A stretch of DNA of 5,648 nt, taken from contig DCQY01000120.1 of assembly GCA_002323995.1 (NCBI GenBank), positions 1 through 5,648 of the forward strand. Direction: 5' to 3'. The notes under the pieces are model-generated. The model was not told the DNA's origin. It saw only the letters and a list, made by a program, of their open reading frames with translations, and ran no database searches. A program made the translations under genes and the position numbers. This document shows positions 1 to 5,648 of this stretch, one piece after another. Numbering within the stretch: position 1 is the first letter of the stretch; each line of letters starts with the position of its first letter. Source of the DNA: Akkermansiaceae bacterium UBA1506 (GTDB taxonomy: Bacteria > Verrucomicrobiota > Verrucomicrobiia > Verrucomicrobiales > DEV007).

Positions 1-1
1 T

Positions 2-1432
2 CTCCTTGAGGGTAGGAATATTCTAGAACTTCCTCTTGAGGAGTTGCGGGCAATACGTGGCAAAGAAATCAGTGTGATTTTTCAGGAGCCGATGACGGCC
101 CTGTCGCCATTGCACCCTGTCGGCTATCAATTGGCGGAGGCAATTCTCGTGCATGAAGGAGGAGTGTCAAAAATTGAAGCTTGGGCTCGGGCGGTGGAGT
201 GGTTGGGAAAGGTCGGAATTCCAGATCCTGAGGAGCGTGCCAAGGCGTTCCCATTTCAGTTTTCTGGGGGGATGCGGCAACGGGTCATGATTGCGATGGC
301 GCTGATTCAGAAGCCGAAGCTGATTATTGCTGACGAGCCTACCACGGCTCTTGATGTGACGTTGCAAGCTCAAATATTTGAGCTAATCCTCCAGATGAAG
401 GCGGCTGATACATCGATACTGTTTATTACCCACGACATGGGAGTGATCTGGGAACTGGCTGACCGGGTTCTTGTCATGAAAGATGGTGAGATTGTGGAGA
501 GAGGTGAAGTGGAGCCCTTGTTTAAGTCGCCTCAGAATCCCTACACTCAGAAATTGTTGAGTGCCGTTCCGCGACTAACTGACGAGCCTTTCATTTCCTC
601 TTTTGATCCCAACGTCGAAAAACCAATTATCAAGGTTGAGAATCTGAGAACATGGTTCCCAGTAAAGCGTGGCGTGCTCGCGAGAACGGTAGACTGGGTG
701 AAAGCGGTCGAAGACGTGTCCATCGATATTTATTCGGGAGAGTGCTTGGGGCTGGTTGGTGAATCGGGTAGTGGTAAGACGACGCTTGGGCGTTCTATTT
801 TGGGCCTCGAAAACACTCGATCTGGATCGATTAGCTATGAAGGCACCGAGATCCGTGGTCGCGGTTATCACGGCATGCGTCACATCAGAAAAGATCTTCA
901 GATGATTTTCCAGGATCCATTTTCTTCTTTAAACCCAAGACTGACCGTCCAAGAAATCCTTACCGAAGGTCTAAGCGAACACGGATTACTGGAAGGAAAT
1001 GCACACGAGGTGGCGGCTTACTGGCTCGAGGAGGTGGGATTACCTCCCGACGCCATCAATCGTTATCCTCACGAATTTTCAGGCGGTCAACGTCAAAGGA
1101 TCTGCGTCGCGCGGGCGGTAGCGATGAGGCCGAAATTTGTGGTCTGTGACGAAGCTGTTTCAGCGCTGGATGTAACTATTCAGGCGCAGGTGATTGATCT
1201 CTTGATGGACTTGAGAGAAAAATTTGGTTTATCTTATCTCTTTATTTCCCATGATTTGAGCGTGGTGAAGCGAATTTGCGATCGAACAGTCGTGATGCGC
1301 CACGGCCAAGTGGAGGAGGCCGGACCCACTCAAGACCTCATTGAGAATCCTCAGACAGAATATACCAAGAAATTAATTTCCGCAGTTCCCATTCCCGGAG
1401 ACCCTTCAAAGCGGGCTAGAAACTACACTTGA
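2..1432 (+). CDS. Fused dipeptide/oligopeptide ABC transporter ATP-binding protein (5' partial)
   Basis: This is the cytoplasmic ATPase of a peptide-type ABC importer, with both nucleotide-binding domains in one chain as in YejF and GsiA. The frame is open to the left edge. The codons before the TTG at 44 encode a typical family stretch (LEELRAIRGKEISVIFQEP), so that TTG is internal and the real start and first Walker A lie upstream. About 476 residues are visible; fused relatives run somewhat over 500. Domain 1 shows its Q-loop (FQEP, near 80-91), signature FSGGMRQR (260-283), Walker B LIIADEP (320-340) and H-loop histidine (431-433). Domain 2 has Walker A GESGSGKTT (758-784), Q-loop FQDP (near 908-919), signature FSGGQRQR (near 1076-1099), Walker B VVCDEA (near 1139-1156) and H-loop histidine (1250-1252). 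Each domain ends with the NP.(T/E)YT.KL..AVP segment typical of oligopeptide-transporter ATPases. Substrate cannot be read from the ATPase; permeases and binding protein probably lie upstream. No obvious terminator follows. Confidence 0.95.
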   Translation, partial: LLEGRNILELPLEELRAIRGKEISVIFQEPMTALSPLHPVGYQLAEAILVHEGGVSKIEAWARAVEWLGKVGIPDPEERAKAFPFQFSGGMRQRVMIAMALIQKPKLIIADEPTTALDVTLQAQIFELILQMKAADTSILFITHDMGVIWELADRVLVMKDGEIVERGEVEPLFKSPQNPYTQKLLSAVPRLTDEPFISSFDPNVEKPIIKVENLRTWFPVKRGVLARTVDWVKAVEDVSIDIYSGECLGLVGESGSGKTTLGRSILGLENTRSGSISYEGTEIRGRGYHGMRHIRKDLQMIFQDPFSSLNPRLTVQEILTEGLSEHGLLEGNAHEVAAYWLEEVGLPPDAINRYPHEFSGGQRQRICVARAVAMRPKFVVCDEAVSALDVTIQAQVIDLLMDLREKFGLSYLFISHDLSVVKRICDRTVVMRHGQVEEAGPTQDLIENPQTEYTKKLISAVPIPGDPSKRARNYT

Positions 1433-1467
1433 TGGGCAATAAGCGAAAAGTGTTACGAAAAGCCACC

Positions 1468-1496
1468 TTGCCGACCTTGTTGGGTAGACCTAAATT
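1468..1496 (+). promoter_or_regulatory. Possible sigma70-type promoter ahead of the 97-aa gene
   Basis: TTGCCG (1468-1473) and TAAATT (1491-1496) each match four of six consensus bases and are separated by exactly 17 bp. Transcription from it would begin around 1502-1505, at or next to the ATG at 1505, giving an almost leaderless mRNA. That would agree with the weak Shine-Dalgarno there. Such matches are common by chance, so this is a tentative call. Confidence 0.22.
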
Positions 1497-1504
1497 ACGG
1501 TCGA

Positions 1505-1798
1505 ATGACGTTGGAAGCATTTCTTAAATCTGTGGAGAATGATGATACGGCTCCTGAGAGCCTTAGCCCGGAGTTGAAGGCTCTTTGGCTAACCAAGGCA
1601 GAGCAGTGGGAGGCTGCTCACGATATTGCGCAGGACATCCCCGGTAAGATGGGCTCTTGGATACACGGTCTTCTCCACGCTATTGAGGGCGATTTAGGGA
1701 ATTCATCCTATTGGTTCCAGCTGGCCGGTGAGCCGTCGATTACGATGGACGCAATCGACCATGAGTGGGAAAGAATCGTGAAGGCGAATTTCGCATAA
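1505..1798 (+). CDS. Small conserved hypothetical protein (97 aa)
   Basis: The function is unknown. The product is a 97-residue, acidic, probably cytosolic protein without signal peptide or membrane segment. The central stretch GSWIHGLLHAIEGDLGN, followed by SSYWFQLAGEP, resembles from memory a widespread family of roughly 90-100-residue bacterial hypotheticals with a GSW(V/I)H..LH..EGD..NA.YW...AG.P pattern. A tryptophan-rich segment (LWLTKAEQWEAAHDIAQD) precedes it, and the C-terminus holds a D.EW motif (DHEWERIV). The helix-loop-helix look and 'EGD..N..YW...AG' resemble a single TPR/Sel1-like unit, but no catalytic residues are evident. ATG 1505 is chosen because the protein starts with the family-like MTLEAFL. 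No clear Shine-Dalgarno precedes it, only a weak ACGG six bases upstream. The gene starts 72 bp after the ABC gene and ends 33 bp before the kinase-like gene, so co-transcription with the latter is plausible. Confidence 0.85.
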   Translation: MTLEAFLKSVENDDTAPESLSPELKALWLTKAEQWEAAHDIAQDIPGKMGSWIHGLLHAIEGDLGNSSYWFQLAGEPSITMDAIDHEWERIVKANFA

Positions 1799-1806
1799 GG
1801 AATCGC

Positions 1807-1831
1807 CCTTTAATCCGTTTAAAGGACGAGT
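1807..1831 (+). promoter_or_regulatory. Ribosome-binding site of the kinase-like gene inside an inverted repeat
   Basis: A good Shine-Dalgarno (AAAGGA, 1821-1826) lies five bases before ATG 1832, which supports that start. The same bases form the right arm of a perfect 7-bp inverted repeat: CCTTTAA (1807-1813), a five-base spacer, then TTAAAGG (1819-1825). In RNA this hairpin would hide most of the Shine-Dalgarno. The left arm begins eight bases after the stop codon of the 97-aa gene, so ribosomes terminating there could disrupt the hairpin (translational coupling). The sequence match is direct; the regulatory role is inferred. The stem is AT-rich and of modest strength. Confidence 0.5.
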
Positions 1832-4726
1832 ATGCAACTTCCGGAATTATCTGGTTATCAATATGAAGACCTCCTTGGGGAAGATCCCTACGGATGGTCT
1901 TTCATTGCGTCCCATGAGGACGGTGAGCGCCGCGTGATCAAGGTTCTGAAGTCACAGGCGACAGATGAGTCGTTTCTGAAAAGCTACTTCAAAACATTTA
2001 GCGACACCGAGGATCCCATTAAGGGCACTGTTCAGGTGTTTGACTATGTGATCCAAGCTTCAGATTCAGCCACTGCTGTGGCGACTCCGTTTTTCGGTTG
2101 GAAAAGCAAAAATAAGCGATGGCAGGTCACATCGATGAAGCGACTTGGGAACTTATTCGAGGGAGACCAGGCCTCAGAAGTCATCCGAGATCTCGCTGAA
2201 AGTCTATCGAACGTTCATCGTGAGGGGATCTTTCACGGTGGGTTGCGACCGGCAAATATATTCGTGACGGGTGACTCAGACGGCTTTCAAGATGTCCTGG
2301 TGGGTGATTTTGGCCAGCTATTCATGGGCGGGTTGCAGTATTTAGAGGCGGGAGATCTCCTCTTTTACCTGAGTCCAGAACAATTGGGTGATGGCGACTT
2401 TTCCAAAGGTCGTGGATTAAAGTGGGACGTTTACGCTTTTGGAGCGATTGCATTCCAGATTCTGACAAGTCACTTGCCACGTCTTGAGCGATTGCAGCAG
2501 CAGTGTATAAAACATGGGGAGGCCTTTAGCACAACTGCAGTAATCTCCAATGGAAGTTTTACTCCGGTTTCAGAGCACTTTTTGCGACAATTGGGAAAAG
2601 AAAAGCCGGTAGAGTGGCCCGAAGATTTTGCTGATGATCGCATGGGTGCTCTGCGCTCGATCATTGAATCCTGCCTCGAATTCGATCTTGAAAATCGTCC
2701 GGGCTCCATGGTTGAGGTGAGCGAGGCCATCGACGTGATTTGGCAGAGCGAGCAAGACGAAGCGGCGGTGTCTGAGGAGGTGGCTCCTGAGCTGCCCGAG
2801 AAGGCGAGCTTGGTTAATGTTCCCGCTCAGATTGAGCCTGCACCTGAATTTGAAGCAGAGCCTAAGCTATTAATCGAGACGGATCTGGAAATTAAAGTCG
2901 GTCTGACCGCTCAACATTCGACAGAAGAAATTAATGTGCCAGGTGAGGTGGAAGCGGAAGAAGCTGCCAAACCTGAAGTCGTAGAATCGGCATTCGAGGA
3001 AATTGAGGAGGGAGTGATTGGCGATGAGTTGCCCGATCACGTGGAAGCCGGGCGCAGTGGATCGCTGGATGCCATCGAGGGAGTCTTTCGAAATCGGCCC
3101 GCCCTCAAGTGGCAGATTATGGCGATTATTGCCATATCGTGCGTCATTCCTCTGGGTGCGCTAGCGATCAAAAATTATCAGGAATTACAAGCAGCAGAAC
3201 AGGAGGCAACGATCAAGACCACAAAGCTGCAGGCCAGTGTCGACGAGCAGGCTGAAGCCTATCTAAACGAATTGGCGAGGAATCAAGAAAACTCCGAACA
3301 GCTCAAGTCTGAGTTGGACGAAGTGGAAGACAGCCACAGTCGTTTGCTGGGGGAGGCTACGCTAGCTCGCCAGATCCTGCGTCAAACGCAGGAAAACGGG
3401 GATGAGTTCTTCAGGCTTATTCTTGATAATCGTGACACCGACGTTCCTGGTTTTCGTGAAAAAAGGGCGGCGGCTTTAATCAACGCCCAAAAGCATTATG
3501 AGCGGTTAATTGAAGTCTACGGTGATGCACCGGATTTCATCATTTCGACGGCAAATGCTTATTTTTATCTTGGGCGAATTTATCGTGAAATGGGAATGTT
3601 TGGAAGGTCGCTCGGAACCTTTGATGAGGCTGAACGTCGCTATGTTGCTTTGCTAGAAGATAGCCGAACTGAGAGCGTTGAGTTTATTAGAAATCTGGCC
3701 ATTGCCAAGAGAGCCCTTGGCCAGCTTTCAGCTAAGGATGGCAAATATGCCATCGCCCGGCATTACTTCGCTGAATCTTCGCGTTTCTGGACCGAAGCGC
3801 GAGCTGCTGACTCGGAACTTTCGAAAGAAGCAGGCGTTAGCATCCACGAAAATTCTCTCTCCGTCGTTGTCTGTGAGTATGCCATCGGGCGCTACGATGC
3901 GGCGCTCGACGCGACCCGTTCGGTGGGTGCGCAGTTATTAAAGCTTCAGGAATCTGATCCTGGAGACGCTCGTGTCATCGGGGCTCTGGCTCACTCTTTT
4001 TCGCTAGGCGGACTCATCATGGAATCAAAGGAAGAGGTTGAGCTTGCCAAGGAGGCCTACCAGCAATCGGCAGACCTTTATGCGCAGTCGGTCCAGCTGA
4101 ATTCCGCTGCAGACGAATATCAGTTGGGGCTTGGAAACAGTCTTGCAAGGGTAGGCCTTCTATCTCGGGACATAGATAAGCTGAAGGCGGCTGTCGAAAT
4201 TCTTGGGCGGGTGGTGGTTCACCATCCATTTGAGCCTTCTTACCAGAAGATTCTTGCCGACGTTTACGGGGTGTTGGCGAGAGATCAGCGGGATGGAGGC
4301 CGTTTATCGAATGCGATCGAGTTGGAGCATGAAGCTATATCAATCCTGCGTCCCATCGTGAGAAACACGGGACTTCAGACACCGCCTGATGTGCTCTATA
4401 CCTACTCGCTCCGGCTGGCTCATCTCGCCGAACTGTTAGGGGATGAAGGGGACTTTGATGAATCCCGTGAGCCGCTGTTAGAAGCTATTAGTGTGTTAGA
4501 GAAGATTTCTGAGCGGGACAAATCGATGGCTACCTATCGAAGGGCACTGGCTCGGGCACGTGGTCTGGCCGGATTCGCCTGTTTGAAATCCGGTGATAAA
4601 TCGGGAGCGAAGGAACATCTTGAACTGGCCAAGGCGGAATGGGAATCCTACGTGCAGGCAAATCCACAAGACACTGATGCTAAGCAGGCGGTTAGATGGA
4701 CGGCTGATCAGTTGCGTGGGTTGTAG
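1832..4726 (+). CDS. Membrane-anchored pseudokinase with C-terminal TPR-like region (964 aa)
   Basis: This is a probable signalling or scaffold protein of the inner membrane. Residues about 8-305 have a bacterial Ser/Thr (Hanks-type) kinase fold: a degenerate nucleotide loop (LLGEDPYGWSF), VIK with Lys37, catalytic loop HGGLRPANI (135-143), DFG (159-161), SPE (181-183), the DVYAFG helix (199-204) and the closing RP (289-290). The HRD aspartate is Gly137, while Lys37, Asn142 and Asp159 remain, so nucleotide binding without normal phosphotransfer is the likely state. Residues about 308-405 form a glutamate/alanine/proline/valine-rich linker. One hydrophobic helix (about 427-446) is followed by a charged coiled coil (about 449-520), then TPR-like helical pairs from about 540 to 955. 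There is no N-terminal signal peptide, so the kinase fold should be cytoplasmic and the TPR part periplasmic. Similar kinase-TM-TPR layouts are common in Verrucomicrobiota and Planctomycetota. The start is fixed by the Shine-Dalgarno at 1821-1826. Substrate, ligand and partner are unknown. Confidence 0.93.
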   Translation: MQLPELSGYQYEDLLGEDPYGWSFIASHEDGERRVIKVLKSQATDESFLKSYFKTFSDTEDPIKGTVQVFDYVIQASDSATAVATPFFGWKSKNKRWQVTSMKRLGNLFEGDQASEVIRDLAESLSNVHREGIFHGGLRPANIFVTGDSDGFQDVLVGDFGQLFMGGLQYLEAGDLLFYLSPEQLGDGDFSKGRGLKWDVYAFGAIAFQILTSHLPRLERLQQQCIKHGEAFSTTAVISNGSFTPVSEHFLRQLGKEKPVEWPEDFADDRMGALRSIIESCLEFDLENRPGSMVEVSEAIDVIWQSEQDEAAVSEEVAPELPEKASLVNVPAQIEPAPEFEAEPKLLIETDLEIKVGLTAQHSTEEINVPGEVEAEEAAKPEVVESAFEEIEEGVIGDELPDHVEAGRSGSLDAIEGVFRNRPALKWQIMAIIAISCVIPLGALAIKNYQELQAAEQEATIKTTKLQASVDEQAEAYLNELARNQENSEQLKSELDEVEDSHSRLLGEATLARQILRQTQENGDEFFRLILDNRDTDVPGFREKRAAALINAQKHYERLIEVYGDAPDFIISTANAYFYLGRIYREMGMFGRSLGTFDEAERRYVALLEDSRTESVEFIRNLAIAKRALGQLSAKDGKYAIARHYFAESSRFWTEARAADSELSKEAGVSIHENSLSVVVCEYAIGRYDAALDATRSVGAQLLKLQESDPGDARVIGALAHSFSLGGLIMESKEEVELAKEAYQQSADLYAQSVQLNSAADEYQLGLGNSLARVGLLSRDIDKLKAAVEILGRVVVHHPFEPSYQKILADVYGVLARDQRDGGRLSNAIELEHEAISILRPIVRNTGLQTPPDVLYTYSLRLAHLAELLGDEGDFDESREPLLEAISVLEKISERDKSMATYRRALARARGLAGFACLKSGDKSGAKEHLELAKAEWESYVQANPQDTDAKQAVRWTADQLRGL

Positions 4727-4750
4727 TGGATCGAAGGTTGATTTCCACGT

Positions 4751-4762
4751 GGGAGGGGCTTG
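4751..4762 (+). promoter_or_regulatory. Shine-Dalgarno-like GGGAGGGG and alternative TTG start of cysQ
   Basis: GGGAGGGG (4751-4758) is the only purine-rich ribosome-binding candidate between the pseudokinase gene and cysQ. Its GGAGG core is three bases from the TTG at 4760 (rather close) and 18 bases from ATG 4775 (rather far). Neither spacing is ideal, so the translation start of cysQ is ambiguous by five codons. Confidence 0.4.
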
Positions 4763-4774
4763 GTTTGCCACCGC

Positions 4775-5551
4775 ATGATCAAGACGGTTAAGATCGACGA
4801 TGTAAAAGAAATCGCCAAGCGCGCCGGTGACGAGGTGCTAGCGGTTTACGGAACGGAATTTTCTGTCGCTACGAAAGAGGATACTTCGCCGCTGACCGAA
4901 GCGGACCGACGCTCGAATGACGTGATTATTGAAGCGCTCAATCGGCTTTATCCCGAAATTCCTCTGATTTCTGAGGAAACTAAAACCGTTGACTATGCGG
5001 TGCGCAAAGACTGGGACTTGTTCTGGTTGGTTGATCCGCTGGATGGAACCAAGGAATTTGTGAAGCGAAACGGAGAGTTCACCGTCAACATCGCTTTGGT
5101 GAAAAGAGGGGTCCCCATCCTCGGTGTGGTTTATCAACCTGTGGGTGATCACCTTTACTGGGCGCAGAAAGGCCTTGGTGCATGGAGGAGCTCAGGAGAT
5201 GGTGAAGCTGCCAAGCTTGAAGGTGGAGACCACTACTCTAAGAAGGACTCTGTGGTCGTGGTGGCAAGCCGGTCCCACCTCACAAATGAGGTTCAGGCTT
5301 TCGTCGATGGTCTCAAGGCCCAGGGTAAAGAAGTGGTATTTCTTTCAGCAGGAAGTTCACTCAAAATTTGCCTCGTAGCTGAGGCAGGAGCCGACGTTTA
5401 CCCTAGGCTGGGACCAACCATGGAATGGGACACTGCGGCAGCACATGCAGTTGCGTTGGAATCAGGCAGGCGAGTGATTAATCACGAGACAGGTGACGAT
5501 CTGATTTACAATAAGGAAACTTTGCTCAATCCGTATTTTATCGTCGAGTAG
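4775..5551 (+). CDS. cysQ: 3'(2'),5'-bisphosphate nucleotidase CysQ
   Basis: This enzyme of the inositol-monophosphatase superfamily hydrolyses 3'-phosphoadenosine 5'-phosphate (PAP) to AMP and phosphate, clearing the by-product of sulfate assimilation and sulfotransfer. Using ATG 4775 it has 258 residues, usual for CysQ. Visible motifs are EADRRSNDVI (about 42-51), the metal-binding PLISEE (63-68), the signature WLVDPLDGTKEF (84-95), RNGEFTVNIALV (98-109), GSSLKICLVAEAGADVYPR (193-211) and the metal-ligand WDTAA (218-222). The FVKRNGEFTVNIAL and GSSLK..LVAE.GADVYPR patterns favour CysQ over inositol monophosphatase. Family enzymes depend on Mg2+ and are inhibited by lithium. ATG 4775 is preferred because the N-terminus then matches relatives; an in-frame TTG at 4760 would add five residues and sits three bases after a strong GGAGG (4752-4756). 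The gene begins 48 bp after the pseudokinase gene, and a hairpin follows the stop by about 40 bp. No other sulfur-assimilation gene is in the window. Confidence 0.95.
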   Translation: MIKTVKIDDVKEIAKRAGDEVLAVYGTEFSVATKEDTSPLTEADRRSNDVIIEALNRLYPEIPLISEETKTVDYAVRKDWDLFWLVDPLDGTKEFVKRNGEFTVNIALVKRGVPILGVVYQPVGDHLYWAQKGLGAWRSSGDGEAAKLEGGDHYSKKDSVVVVASRSHLTNEVQAFVDGLKAQGKEVVFLSAGSSLKICLVAEAGADVYPRLGPTMEWDTAAAHAVALESGRRVINHETGDDLIYNKETLLNPYFIVE

Positions 5552-5588
5552 CATACGAGTCGCTGGGGGGCCAGTCGCTGGGCAACAA

Positions 5589-5614
5589 AAAGCACATCCC
5601 GAAGGACGTGCTTT
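5589..5614 (-). terminator. Rho-independent terminator, mainly for minus-strand transcription
   Basis: An 11-bp inverted repeat with a four-base loop: arms 5589-5599 and 5604-5614. Read on the minus strand, the loop is UUCG closed by C-G (the very stable C(UUCG)G type), position 8 of the stem is a G-U wobble, and the stem runs into a U-rich tail (UUUUUGUUG), as in a textbook intrinsic terminator. Read on the plus strand, the same position is an A-C mismatch, the loop is CGAA and the tail after the stem is CUAUCG, so termination of cysQ transcripts would be weaker, though some bidirectional use is possible. Confidence 0.75.
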
Positions 5615-5648
5615 CTATCGAAAAGATATTTTCGTAGAGAGGTAGGAT

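Noticed and set aside
44..46. TTG at 44 as the start of the ABC ATPase gene
   Set aside because: The frame stays open to the left edge and encodes family-typical residues just before it, and a start here would lack the first Walker A. The gene is truncated by the window.
1136..1156. Second Walker B of the ABC protein reads DEA rather than DEP, suggesting an inactive site
   Set aside because: DEAVSALDV is a normal variant in the DppF/GsiA-type half, and the catalytic glutamate is present.
1444..1462. CGAAAAG repeated twice at a 12-bp period between the ABC and 97-aa genes
   Set aside because: A seven-base A-rich repeat in a short gap is expected by chance; no third copy or CRISPR-like structure is present.
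3678..3941. Second plus-strand frame of 87 codons inside the pseudokinase/TPR gene
   Set aside because: It is a shadow frame of the long gene, with no ribosome-binding site and no recognisable protein features.
4496..4771. Minus-strand open frame of 91 codons across the end of the TPR gene
   Set aside because: It is antisense to well-supported coding sequence with no family resemblance. Other minus-strand frames in the window were dismissed for the same reason.
5619..5634. Second small hairpin CGAAAA-GATA-TTTTCG after the terminator
   Set aside because: A 6-bp AT-rich stem is weak. It could add a few U residues to a terminator, but stands too near chance to call.

Overview
This is a 5.6 kb stretch of bacterial chromosome of roughly balanced base composition. 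It has four protein genes, all on the + strand, packed with short gaps (72, 33 and 48 bp). There are no rRNA or tRNA genes, insertion sequences, CRISPR repeats or phage genes. A membrane-anchored kinase-like/TPR protein beside a fused peptide-type ABC ATPase, a small conserved hypothetical and CysQ suggests a Verrucomicrobiota/Planctomycetota-type bacterium, perhaps an Opitutae-like marine lineage. That assignment is an inference from gene style, not from a marker gene.

Layout: (1) 2-1432 is the 3' nine-tenths of a fused (two-ATPase) oligo/dipeptide-type ABC transporter gene; its start and first Walker A lie before the window. (2) 1505-1798 encodes a 97-residue cytosolic protein resembling a widespread uncharacterised family. 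(3) 1832-4726 encodes a 964-residue protein: N-terminal protein-kinase fold, acidic linker, one transmembrane helix, coiled coil, then a long TPR-like helical region. The kinase domain keeps the ATP lysine, the catalytic-loop asparagine and DFG, but the HRD aspartate is glycine (HGG), so it reads as a pseudokinase. (4) 4775-5551 encodes CysQ, the 3'(2'),5'-bisphosphate nucleotidase. The window closes with a hairpin whose strand asymmetry (G-U wobble, UUCG loop and U-tract only on the minus strand) predicts a convergent gene just beyond the right edge.

How the genes work together: the ABC ATPase would power peptide or related solute import, and CysQ would clear 3'-phosphoadenosine 5'-phosphate. 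No shared pathway is evident. The 97-aa gene and the pseudokinase gene are close enough to be co-transcribed, and the ribosome-binding site of the latter lies in the arm of a short inverted repeat, which could tune its translation. The pseudokinase/TPR membrane protein is the part most likely to represent undescribed biology.
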